From NCBI GenBank assembly GCA_964420985.1, contig CAYQUT010000008.1:26931-90930 (forward strand): a stretch of 64,000 bases of DNA. Direction: 5' to 3'. The translations under genes and the position numbers were made by a program. How positions within the stretch are numbered: position 1 is the stretch's first letter; every line of letters begins with the position of its first letter. The stretch comes from CAMCTV01 sp964420985. Lineage in GTDB: Bacteria; Bacteroidota; Bacteroidia; Flavobacteriales_D; Sanyastnellaceae. Shown piece after piece: positions 1 through 7,653 of this stretch. The notes under the pieces were generated by a model. The model saw nothing but the letters and a program-made list of their open reading frames with translations. It had not been told where the DNA came from and ran no database searches.

Positions 1-1462
1 TCGTCTGTTCAATGACCTTTCCATTCAAATCTCTCCACGTCAATTGAACGGGTTCACTCCTCGTTGCATTGAATTGTACAGTAACCTTGTTGTTAAATGG
101 ATTGGGGTATACCTGCCATTGAAGTCCGTTTGAACTATGCTCATTGACAACGGTATTATTCAAATCCGGGTAATAATAAACCTCCATCCAAACATTGGCA
201 GCGTTGCTCAACACAGCGTTGCTCCAAAAAATATTCTTCTCAGAACTGCTGATTCCACCATAGATATACCCCACCAAAACAGAGTCCATGGATTGTTGCT
301 CATTGGACAATTGTACCAAACCATTGCCCATTTCATTTAGGTTCTGGGCAAGAAGCAACTCGGCACCTGCCCCCAAATAACCCGGCAACAGTTGAGGCAC
401 CAAGGCCTCTTGCCATTGGCCATTGGCATTTTGAGTTACGCAAGCAATGGTTTTCACAAATGGAACATTGTTATTCAGAACCATTACACCAACGCTGTCA
501 TAATATTGAGCAATACCGCCAAAAAAGTAATGTTCCACTTTCTGGAGATTGGAATTGTAAATGGGCAAAGTAGCGCAATGATAATGGTTGTAATATTGTG
601 CAAAATTATTCACTTCAGCATAACCGTTCGCTGAAACGTCGACTGCATTCAGATAAGGAATATCATCATTGATTTGAAATACACCAGAGTACACTGATAA
701 TTTTTCATTCATATTAGTCAAATCCAATGAGGGCAAAACATTGAAGTCTCTCCGGTGCAACAATGAAGCATCGTACCATTCTTCAAACCATGTTATCACA
801 CCATCATTGGCCACCTCAAATCTTCTGATGGCTGATGAATACGTTTGTGAAAAACCTGGACCATTGTTGGGTCCCATGGGATTGTATCTTCCATCAAAGC
901 GATGACCACCCACCAAGAAAAATTGACCATTGAGTTGCAACAACTTCCCTCCAGTGATGGCAAAGCGATCATCTTCTACCCGTTGAATCAATGCCGTATT
1001 CAAGTCCGACTGAGACAATATCGCAGCTTCCAATAATGGAACATCAAAAATGAGCAGGGATGGAAAGGTAATGTGGTCATTGTTGATGGTACTGTAACCA
1101 TATCCACCCACTACAAACAATCGATTGTCTTTTTGTACAAAACAAGCATTGGTGCTGTGCATTTGCTCCTCTACCTCATCTGGCAAACTGGAGGTATTGT
1201 GATAAACAACATTTCCCGTTATTGGATTGATGAATGAGATATTGAGGTTGTGACCGGCAATGTCAAAAGCTGCAAAAGGTTGTCTTCTGTGCAATCCATC
1301 TAATCTTCCGCCAAATACAATATATCCATTAGCACTACTACCATAGGTATAAGATTGCAATCCACCCAATTGATCATTCACCTTTGGGAAAACTTTGACA
1401 GTTTGCGACCGAGCCATTAATGCGCTGACCAACACGACGAACACCAAAACAATCTTTTTCAT
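1..1462 (-). CDS. T9SS-sorted secreted protein with Kelch-like repeats (3' end outside window)
   Basis: The frame opens at ATG 1462 and stays open for 487 codons to the window edge, so the C-terminus is missing. The protein starts with a signal peptide (MKKIVLVFVVLVSALMARSQ). It then has several Gly-Gly strand motifs (VFGGRLDGL, FVVGGYGY, FLVGGHRFDGRY, YGGISSS) reminiscent of Kelch/beta-propeller blades. The last visible part (WQVYPNPFNNKVTVQF, then WRDLNGKVIEQ) is the start of a type A T9SS sorting domain, so the protein is expected to cross the outer membrane by T9SS and be surface-attached or released. A near-consensus -7 box TTTATTTG lies 4 nt before the ATG. The propeller assignment is inferred from motif spacing only, and the ligand is unknown. 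Confidence 0.8.
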   Translation of the reverse strand, partial: MKKIVLVFVVLVSALMARSQTVKVFPKVNDQLGGLQSYTYGSSANGYIVFGGRLDGLHRRQPFAAFDIAGHNLNISFINPITGNVVYHNTSSLPDEVEEQMHSTNACFVQKDNRLFVVGGYGYSTINNDHITFPSLLIFDVPLLEAAILSQSDLNTALIQRVEDDRFAITGGKLLQLNGQFFLVGGHRFDGRYNPMGPNNGPGFSQTYSSAIRRFEVANDGVITWFEEWYDASLLHRRDFNVLPSLDLTNMNEKLSVYSGVFQINDDIPYLNAVDVSANGYAEVNNFAQYYNHYHCATLPIYNSNLQKVEHYFFGGIAQYYDSVGVMVLNNNVPFVKTIACVTQNANGQWQEALVPQLLPGYLGAGAELLLAQNLNEMGNGLVQLSNEQQSMDSVLVGYIYGGISSSEKNIFWSNAVLSNAANVWMEVYYYPDLNNTVVNEHSSNGLQWQVYPNPFNNKVTVQFNATRSEPVQLTWRDLNGKVIEQT

Positions 1463-1466
1463 GTCA

Positions 1467-1474
1467 CAAATAAA
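1467..1474 (-). promoter_or_regulatory. -7-like box TTTATTTG before the T9SS protein
   Basis: On the minus strand TTTATTTG is followed by 4 nt and then ATG 1462. It differs from the Bacteroidota TAnnTTTG box at one position. If used, the transcript would start at or next to the start codon. Confidence 0.4.
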
Positions 1475-1506
1475 AAACAAATCCAATTAGGTCAATGTGA
1501 CTTTAC

Positions 1507-2457
1507 TCACCTCCCCGATATTGTACTTAAAAACAATGAATCAAACTTCAGCGCTCCCGCGCGATTCAAATGTTTTTCATCATAAAAATGATCTGAAACA
1601 GCAAAACGCTTATCGCCTGAAAAATCAAACAAATCAAATCCAGAAGAAGCTTGCCTTTCCTTCAGCCATTGCATCATCCAAGCATGATCATGAACATTAT
1701 ACAAGGGCGTTGTTGGAGAGACAATAATGCGTAACTGGATTCCTCGATCTTTGCATTGCTTTACCATACTTTCCAAGGCGCTGAACGCATCTTCGGATGG
1801 CGAAATAAAAGCCCTTTTGGGAAATGGGCCCCTTTGACAAGATTGAAACACCTCAGACTCCATGCTGTCCTTCACAGCAACAAAACCTCTTCCATGGTAA
1901 ACCGATTTCCCTTTGCTTTCCCAAACCGTATTGCTGCAAAAGAAACGCTTGGTCAATAAATTAATCACTCGGATATCCCCGGAAGAAAATGCCAACTGAA
2001 ATGCCCATTCATCTGCCGTTACATTCTGAATCAAATCAGCGGTCGACTCCAATGCCTCAGGCTTAAAAGATGCTGGTACCAAATCCAACCAAATCTCTTT
2101 GGGATGTGTTTGAAGCAATAAATTCTCCAACAACAAAGCAGAATTTTGAAGACTTTGAGCAGAAGTTCCCCAATTGAAAAGCTTTACTCCGTTATTCGCA
2201 AAATACTCCGGATCATAAGATCTTTCTGCTCTAGACGCCCCTAAAACAATCACATCCCAATCTTCATAACGCTCCAACGCTGCATTCCATTCCATGCTCT
2301 TGTTGTAAGTAAAACCACCATTGGGCCCCAGATAATCAGAAAACAAATAAACCAAAGGAAGCCCACGGTAATGGACTTTGCATAAGATAAGATACGACAT
2401 CAGATACAAGGAAAATCCCATCGCAACGATACCCAAACCCCATTTCATCTTGCCCAT
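1507..2457 (-). CDS. SGNH-hydrolase-like membrane-anchored protein, DltD-like
   Basis: A 316-aa protein with one N-terminal membrane segment (residues ~5-27) and a soluble domain. An SGNH-type block I is visible as VIVLGASRAERSYDP, with GAS carrying the nucleophile Ser. A block V DxxH is visible as DEKHLNRAG. Its start overlaps the stop of the upstream MBOAT gene (TGATG), so the two are translationally coupled. In ligase-carrier-MBOAT-SGNH operons this protein sits in the DltD/AlgX position and passes the acyl group to the final polymer, or hydrolyses it. I infer the same role outside the inner membrane. The acceptor is not known, because Bacteroidota lack teichoic acids. Confidence 0.75.
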   Translation of the reverse strand: MGKMKWGLGIVAMGFSLYLMSYLILCKVHYRGLPLVYLFSDYLGPNGGFTYNKSMEWNAALERYEDWDVIVLGASRAERSYDPEYFANNGVKLFNWGTSAQSLQNSALLLENLLLQTHPKEIWLDLVPASFKPEALESTADLIQNVTADEWAFQLAFSSGDIRVINLLTKRFFCSNTVWESKGKSVYHGRGFVAVKDSMESEVFQSCQRGPFPKRAFISPSEDAFSALESMVKQCKDRGIQLRIIVSPTTPLYNVHDHAWMMQWLKERQASSGFDLFDFSGDKRFAVSDHFYDEKHLNRAGALKFDSLFLSTISGR

Positions 2458-3884
2458 CAGAATTGAAAATAAATGAAATCGTTTTTACCAAAGACACCAA
2501 ATACCATCAAACCGACCAGCATTAAAGCCATTAAACAGGCACTTTTCCTCAACCGCATGTCCACTTGTTTATTCAAAGTATCCAAACGCTGATCAAAAAT
2601 CAAGAACATCACCACCAACAAGATTATTCCAAAAACGCGAGAGGCGTTTTTCTCTGAGAGATATTGCATAAGCAGTGCGGGTTGTAACTGAAATAAATCA
2701 GACATTATACCCTGAACTTGTTGCATGTCATCAGCTCTAAATAGAATAAAGCAAAATGAAATCACCCAAAAAGTGAGAAAAACAGAGCCCAAATGGTACA
2801 GACTGCCCCACTTTTTAGCCCAATGAGATCGTTGATCCTTGGTAAACAATTCAAAAATCAAAATAAGCGCTTGAACAATACCAAACCACACAAAAGTCAT
2901 ATTGGCTCCGTGCCAAATTCCGCAAATCACAAAGGTCACGGCAATGGCATAAACCACCGCCCACCGCTTCCACTTCTTTTTGCTGAATAACAAAGGTGTA
3001 TAGATATAATCCCTTAACCACCCCGACAAGGATAGATGCCATCGTCTCCAGAAATCCGTCACATTGTTGGCTTTGTATGGAAAGTCAAAATTATCTGGAA
3101 TGTGAATGCCCAACATGGCTGCTGATGCAATCGCCATATCCGAATAAGCTGAAAAATCAGCATATAATTGAACCGTATATAAGGCCAAAATAAAAAGCCA
3201 TACCCATGTCCCCAAAGAGTCCATGCTGCCATACGCATCGTCTACATAATTACCCAACCGATCTGCAACCACAAACTTCTTCAGTAACCCCCAAACAAAA
3301 AGGTGAATGGCCCATCTCCATTTTTCGAAATGTACCGTTGGTACCAATGTCCATTGGGGCATCATTTCCTTGGCCCTACCAATGGGCCCTGATTGAATCT
3401 GTGGAAAAAAGGAGACAAACAAAGCATATTTTCCAAGGTGGGTTTCCGGTTTTCTGATTTTGTAATACACATCAAAAACATAACCCATGCTTTGAAAAGT
3501 AAAAAAGGAAATGCCCAGTGGCAAAACCAATGAGGGTAGATCAACCCATTGGTCGCGTTGCAACAAGGCATAGATACCGCTCATCACACCGTTGAAAAAA
3601 CCCAAATATTTGAAGAGTCCCAGAATCAAAATTTGACCGGTCACTGAAGTCAACAACCATCGGTAGCGGATCTTCATTGTAGGGCTATTAGCTATCTGAC
3701 CTGAGGTCAAATAAGTAAACACAATGGAAAACAAAAGCAAGGCAAATGCCCCCCAATGGGTAAGTGAATAAAAAAACAAACTGGACAATAACAATGGCAA
3801 CCAACGCCACGATGCTGTTGTCCATCGCACCACCAAAATGGTGATGATCAAAAACAAAGCATATGACCAAGATTGGAATACCAC
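2457..3884 (-). CDS. MBOAT-family membrane O-acyltransferase (DltB/AlgI-like)
   Basis: A 475-aa polytopic membrane protein. It has MBOAT hallmarks: a long run of hydrophobic segments, the WRRWHLSLSGWLRDYIY motif near residue 285, and the presumed catalytic His in ICGIWHGANMTF near residue 325. The extreme C-terminus reads NDFIYFQF, resembling the C-terminal Tyr-containing acyl-relay motif described for DltX of Gram-positive dlt systems. Here the motif would be fused to the MBOAT itself. The gene lies 1 nt downstream of the carrier-protein gene and overlaps the SGNH gene. Expected role: move an acyl or aminoacyl group from the cytoplasmic carrier across the inner membrane. The acyl donor and acceptor cannot be read from sequence. 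Confidence 0.88.
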   Translation of the reverse strand: MVFQSWSYALFLIITILVVRWTTASWRWLPLLLSSLFFYSLTHWGAFALLLFSIVFTYLTSGQIANSPTMKIRYRWLLTSVTGQILILGLFKYLGFFNGVMSGIYALLQRDQWVDLPSLVLPLGISFFTFQSMGYVFDVYYKIRKPETHLGKYALFVSFFPQIQSGPIGRAKEMMPQWTLVPTVHFEKWRWAIHLFVWGLLKKFVVADRLGNYVDDAYGSMDSLGTWVWLFILALYTVQLYADFSAYSDMAIASAAMLGIHIPDNFDFPYKANNVTDFWRRWHLSLSGWLRDYIYTPLLFSKKKWKRWAVVYAIAVTFVICGIWHGANMTFVWFGIVQALILIFELFTKDQRSHWAKKWGSLYHLGSVFLTFWVISFCFILFRADDMQQVQGIMSDLFQLQPALLMQYLSEKNASRVFGIILLVVMFLIFDQRLDTLNKQVDMRLRKSACLMALMLVGLMVFGVFGKNDFIYFQF

Positions 3885-3885
3885 C

Positions 3886-4131
3886 TTACACTGCCAACTT
3901 CTGGGTCAACAAATCATAAAGATCACCCACGTTGCTCATGTTCATCACTTCAAATCCGGTGATTTCAACATTGAACTCCTCTTCTATCCCAGAAATAATA
4001 TCCAAGTGCGTAATGGAGTCCCAACCCGCAATGTCCTTAGCGGTGGTTTCTCTTTGAACAGAAATTCCATCGTTTTTAAAAACTCTTCTAAAGACGCTGT
4101 CCACGCGAACAATCATATCTTGGTCACTCAT
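3886..4131 (-). CDS. acyl carrier protein (DltC-like)
   Basis: An 81-aa acidic protein with the phosphopantetheine attachment site in AGWDSITHLDII (Ser near residue 37) and the usual four-helix carrier length. It overlaps the upstream ligase gene by 4 nt and is followed 1 nt later by the MBOAT. This order (ligase, carrier, MBOAT, SGNH) equals dltA-dltC-dltB-dltD in content. It most likely carries the acyl or aminoacyl thioester made by the adjacent ligase rather than serving fatty-acid synthesis. Confidence 0.9.
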   Translation of the reverse strand: MSDQDMIVRVDSVFRRVFKNDGISVQRETTAKDIAGWDSITHLDIISGIEEEFNVEITGFEVMNMSNVGDLYDLLTQKLAV

Positions 4132-5597
4132 GTCAAATAATTTTTTCTTAATGTTTGTTTGTCAATTTTTCCACTGGTATTTACGGGCAATTGCGCCAAA
4201 AAATATATCTTTCTAGGTAACATGTAACCTGGAACTAACGAACGCATTGTTTCCAATACCTTGTCCTCTGCGCCCTGTCCCTCGACAAAGGCATACAACG
4301 CTGTTACTTCCTGCTCTTGATGGGCCAAAACCACGGCGGCATCGTGTCCCAAGCAATTGCGCAAATGATGTTCCACTTCTCCCAACTCCACCCGATACCC
4401 GTTTACCTGCACCTGATTATCCTTGCGATTCACATACATAACCTTTCCATAGTTGTTCTTGAAAACAACGTCTCCCGTCTTGTACCAAAACGCTTCATTG
4501 TCGTCTTGAAACAAGACCTCAGCTGTTTTTTCGGGTTGTCCCAAATAACCATGAAAAATTTGAGGTCCTCCTATCCACAATTCACCTTGCTCCCCCACTT
4601 CAACCTCACTGCCCTGATCATCAACGATGCGCATGGCAATGGTTTTCAGGGGTTGTCCTATCGGGCAGAGACCGTTTTTCAATTGATCATCAATGCTTCC
4701 GTCAATATGATCGATCATGGACCACACCGTTCCTTCTGTGGGCCCATAGGCATTGTCGACTGTCGTATTGACTGCACAAGTCATCCATTCTTGGACCACC
4801 GAGTATGGTAGGGCTTCGCCCGTGAACAACGTTTTGGTCACCCAAGGTTGGGCCATTTTCAACATCTTCAACCTGCGCAAATAAAATAACGCAGACGGAG
4901 GTAGGGTAACAAAATCAACTTGGTAATCGTGAATGGCTTTAAATGCGTTGATGGCAGTAATACCATTCAAATCAGCCACCACCAGCTCTGCGCCTTGCGT
5001 CCAAGCCAACAACACACAAGCAATGGAAACATCAAAAGACAACTCAAAAGCTTGCAACACTTTGTTTCCTTGTCCCAAAGGATAACGCTCCAACAGGTCT
5101 TGCATCAACGCATACAAATGCGAATGATTGATGGGAATTCCCTTGGGAATCCCAGTGCTTCCGGAGGTAAACAAAGTGTAAGCCAGTGTAAAATCTTTTT
5201 GCGCAAACGCATTTTCTTGCACAAAATCATAGGCCACTGGAATCAATTGAGGCACCAATTCAATGACTGAAGAAACATTGGATGATGCACATAAGACATA
5301 TTCAATCTGTCTTTCGGTAATGATCTTGGACAATCTCTCCGTTGGAAACTTGTGATTAATGGGGACATAGGCATTACCTGACAACCAGATACCCAACAGC
5401 CCTGCATACATCTCCAGTCGATTGTCCGTGAAAAGGCCTACACTTTTCTGGGAAATATCCAATTGCTGAATTTGACCTGCAACGGCCATTGCTCTTTGGT
5501 ACAACTCTCCATAGGTCCATGTTTCTCCACCCAAGGTGATTGCCTTGGCGTCAGGTTGTTGATGCACTTGCTGAAGTATACTGGAAATGACCGTCAT
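4128..5597 (-). CDS. amino-acid adenylating ligase (DltA-like, AMP-binding family)
   Basis: An ANL-superfamily enzyme of 489 aa from ATG 5597. A longer frame reaches 5798, but that extension runs into exoA and has no family similarity. Core motifs are present: TLFTSGSTGIPKG (A3), DNAYGPTEGT (A5), WYKTGDVV (A7), NRKDNQVQVNGYRVELGEVE (A8) and the catalytic Lys in NTSGKIDKQTL (A10). The length and the motif wording fit D-alanine--carrier-protein ligases and stand-alone NRPS A domains. It should activate an amino or other acid as an adenylate and load the adjacent carrier protein. D-alanine is the default guess but is not proven. The gene is first in a four-gene operon and divergent from exoA. 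Confidence 0.85.
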   Translation of the reverse strand: MTVISSILQQVHQQPDAKAITLGGETWTYGELYQRAMAVAGQIQQLDISQKSVGLFTDNRLEMYAGLLGIWLSGNAYVPINHKFPTERLSKIITERQIEYVLCASSNVSSVIELVPQLIPVAYDFVQENAFAQKDFTLAYTLFTSGSTGIPKGIPINHSHLYALMQDLLERYPLGQGNKVLQAFELSFDVSIACVLLAWTQGAELVVADLNGITAINAFKAIHDYQVDFVTLPPSALFYLRRLKMLKMAQPWVTKTLFTGEALPYSVVQEWMTCAVNTTVDNAYGPTEGTVWSMIDHIDGSIDDQLKNGLCPIGQPLKTIAMRIVDDQGSEVEVGEQGELWIGGPQIFHGYLGQPEKTAEVLFQDDNEAFWYKTGDVVFKNNYGKVMYVNRKDNQVQVNGYRVELGEVEHHLRNCLGHDAAVVLAHQEQEVTALYAFVEGQGAEDKVLETMRSLVPGYMLPRKIYFLAQLPVNTSGKIDKQTLRKNYLT

Positions 5598-5606
5598 GGT
5601 AGATTG

Positions 5607-5614
5607 CGAATATA
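5607..5614 (-). promoter_or_regulatory. -7-like box TATATTCG for the dlt-like operon
   Basis: On the minus strand TATATTCG lies 9 nt before ATG 5597 and differs from TAnnTTTG by one base. It shares the 78-nt divergent intergenic space with the exoA promoter. Confidence 0.4.
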
Positions 5615-5663
5615 ACAACTCCGCAATTTTTCCACAACGGAAAACTGTGATGGTCACAAGGAT

Positions 5664-5671
5664 TATATTTG
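5664..5671 (+). promoter_or_regulatory. -7 box TATATTTG of exoA
   Basis: A perfect TAnnTTTG box ends 4 nt before ATG 5676, implying a leaderless or nearly leaderless mRNA. No clear TTG -33 element was found at the usual distance. Confidence 0.55.
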
Positions 5672-5675
5672 AGGC

Positions 5676-6434
5676 ATGAAACTCATTTCTTTCAATGTCA
5701 ATGGTGTTCGAGCCATCACCAAAAAAACTTTTGTAGATGATGTACGCGCCATGAATCCCGACATCCTCTGTCTTCAAGAAACCAAGGCCAATGATCAACA
5801 GACTGAAGAAGCCTTGCAGGCTTTTGATGAATATTTCATTTACACTTCATCAGCTGTGCGCCCTGGATACAGCGGCACCGCGGTGTTGACCAAGACCAAA
5901 CCCCTTTCAGTCACCTATGGTTTGGGAATAGAAGAGCACGACCAAGAAGGCCGCAGCATCATTGCAGAATATGAGGATTTCATTTTGGTCAACTGCTATG
6001 TGCCCAACAGCGGAAGTGAATTGGCCCGGTTGGATTACAGAGAAAAATGGGACGCTGATTTATTGGACTTCTTAAAAAATTTGGAGAAAAAGAAGCCCGT
6101 CGTTTTTTGTGGCGACCTCAATGTAGCCCACAAAGCCATTGATCTGGCCAATCCTAAGTCCAATTACAACAAAAGCGCGGGTTTCACCCAACGCGAAATC
6201 AATGGCATTGAAAACCTGCTCAATGCAGGATTTGTAGATACATTCAGACATTTTTATCCTGAGGAGGTCAAGTACTCTTGGTGGAGTGCACGTTTTAACT
6301 CACGTGCAAAGAATGTGGGCTGGAGAATCGATTATTTTTTGGTAAGTCCTGCCATCACCTCACGACTGAAAGATGCCTTTATTCTGAATGACGTAATGGG
6401 TTCCGATCACTGCCCTGTTGGCGTTGAATGGTAG
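5676..6434 (+). CDS. exoA: exodeoxyribonuclease III / AP endonuclease
   Basis: A 252-aa member of the Xth/ExoA family (usual length 250-270). It acts in base-excision repair, incising abasic sites and trimming 3' ends. Visible active-site motifs are the metal-binding Glu in DILCLQETKA, Asp/Asn in FCGDLNVAH, WWSARFNSR, GWRIDYFLVS and the catalytic His in GSDHCPVG near the C-terminus. The start is fixed by the promoter box 4 nt upstream and by the canonical beginning MKLISFNVNGVRA. It is transcribed alone. Confidence 0.95.
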   Translation: MKLISFNVNGVRAITKKTFVDDVRAMNPDILCLQETKANDQQTEEALQAFDEYFIYTSSAVRPGYSGTAVLTKTKPLSVTYGLGIEEHDQEGRSIIAEYEDFILVNCYVPNSGSELARLDYREKWDADLLDFLKNLEKKKPVVFCGDLNVAHKAIDLANPKSNYNKSAGFTQREINGIENLLNAGFVDTFRHFYPEEVKYSWWSARFNSRAKNVGWRIDYFLVSPAITSRLKDAFILNDVMGSDHCPVGVEW

Positions 6435-6475
6435 TTGTGTAATCCTCGTCACTGAAAATAACGACCAACATCTCT

Positions 6476-6483
6476 TTCCTTTG
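6476..6483 (+). promoter_or_regulatory. -7-like box TTCCTTTG before the rhodanese-thioredoxin gene
   Basis: TTCCTTTG keeps the conserved TTTG but has TT in place of TA. It ends 4 nt before ATG 6488, the same spacing as at exoA. Confidence 0.35.
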
Positions 6484-6487
6484 CACC

Positions 6488-7210
6488 ATGAAAAACATCG
6501 CCGCTGTTCTTACTTTATTGGTCACCTTGATGGCCTGCCAAAATTTCAATAGTCAAGCACAACAAACTGGAGGCGGTGCGCCTACTTCCGTTGATGCAAA
6601 AGCTTTTGCAGAACTCATCAAAACCAAAACCGATGGTCAATTGGTAGACGTCAGAACTCCAGGAGAGTTTCAAGGAGGTTACATTGCTGGCGCGATGAAT
6701 CTGGACATCAACGGCAGTGACTATGGACGTCAGGTAGCATCCTTGGACAAAAACAAACCTGTTTTGGTCTACTGTTTATCAGGTGGCAGAAGCGCAACGG
6801 CCGCCAAAGGCATGCGCAATGCAGGATTCAAGGAGGTGATTGAATTGCAAGGGGGCATCATGGCTTGGAACAAAAACGGATTGCCCTTGGCTGGAGCCAA
6901 TAGCACAGCCACGCCAGGAATGAGCAAAGGTGAATTTGACAAAATATTGATAGACAACCCCGTCGTATTGGTGGACTTCTATGCCCCTTGGTGCGCCCCC
7001 TGCAAAAAGATGAAACCCACCCTGGATGAAATTGAAAAAGAATACAACGGAAAAGTCAAGGTGGTTCGCATCAATGTGGACGAAAACAAAGCGTTGAGCA
7101 AAGAATTGAACATTGAAATCCTTCCCACTTTAATGATTTATAAAGGCGGAAAACACTTTTTCCACCACGAAGGGATTATTGAAAAATCAGAATTGGTGAA
7201 GCAGTTTTAA
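6488..7210 (+). CDS. rhodanese-thioredoxin fusion lipoprotein
   Basis: A 240-aa lipoprotein: signal peptide with lipobox LMAC (Cys17), then a rhodanese domain (residues ~38-130), then a thioredoxin domain (residues ~140-240). The rhodanese active-site loop is intact (YCLSGGRSA, Cys ~95) and the thioredoxin has a standard WCAPC pair. Both active sites face the periplasm if the lipoprotein is exported. It could use the thioredoxin half to reduce persulfide or disulfide formed on the rhodanese Cys, a role in sulfur or redox handling that I infer from the fusion. It has its own promoter-like box and is not in an operon. Confidence 0.88.
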   Translation: MKNIAAVLTLLVTLMACQNFNSQAQQTGGGAPTSVDAKAFAELIKTKTDGQLVDVRTPGEFQGGYIAGAMNLDINGSDYGRQVASLDKNKPVLVYCLSGGRSATAAKGMRNAGFKEVIELQGGIMAWNKNGLPLAGANSTATPGMSKGEFDKILIDNPVVLVDFYAPWCAPCKKMKPTLDEIEKEYNGKVKVVRINVDENKALSKELNIEILPTLMIYKGGKHFFHHEGIIEKSELVKQF

Positions 7211-7273
7211 TTTTTTCACATCTAAATCAGGTTGAGTAGGAAAACCGAAAGACTAAAAAACAAATTTTTGTAG

Positions 7274-7618
7274 CTACTTCTTTTTGACATAGATCTCAAT
7301 TTTTTCACTTTCCACAGCTGCCTGGGCAAATTCTTTCACATGACCCAACTCCACAATATCAACCTTTATCTTGACTTTTTGGGATAAATCAAAAGACAAT
7401 TGAATGAGGTCAAACATTGACCATTTGTATCTATTGTCTAGCTCTACCATTACATCTAAATCACTCTTTTCATTTTGTGTACCTCTGGCATAAGAGCCAA
7501 ATATCCAGGCCCTTAAAACAGCATGGTATTGCGACAACACCTGATCCATAGCATTTTGAAAATCGTTACTGAAATAATCAAGAACAGTGCTTTCGTTTTT
7601 TACCTTTTTGTTCATCAT
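7274..7618 (-). CDS. MNT-type nucleotidyltransferase domain protein
   Basis: A small protein of the minimal nucleotidyltransferase (KNTase/MNT) fold: AWIFGSYARGTQNEKSDLDVMVEL contains the GSxARG and DxD catalytic motif, with a further Asp in KVDIVEL. Two starts are possible. MMNKKVKN at 7618/7615 gives about 114 aa. ATG 7657 overlaps the Fic stop codon (ATGA) and would add 13 hydrophobic residues. I list the shorter form because family members normally begin close to this point. Such proteins usually pair with HEPN toxins as antitoxins that AMPylate the toxin. Here the partner is a Fic-fold protein. Confidence 0.82.
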   Translation of the reverse strand: MMNKKVKNESTVLDYFSNDFQNAMDQVLSQYHAVLRAWIFGSYARGTQNEKSDLDVMVELDNRYKWSMFDLIQLSFDLSQKVKIKVDIVELGHVKEFAQAAVESEKIEIYVKKK

Positions 7619-7653
7619 GGTGTAGTTTAGAAAATAATAAAATATTCGTAGAA

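Noticed and set aside
5598..5798. 67-residue N-terminal extension of the DltA-like ligase
   Set aside because: It runs antisense into exoA and beyond both promoters; the family begins at the later Met.
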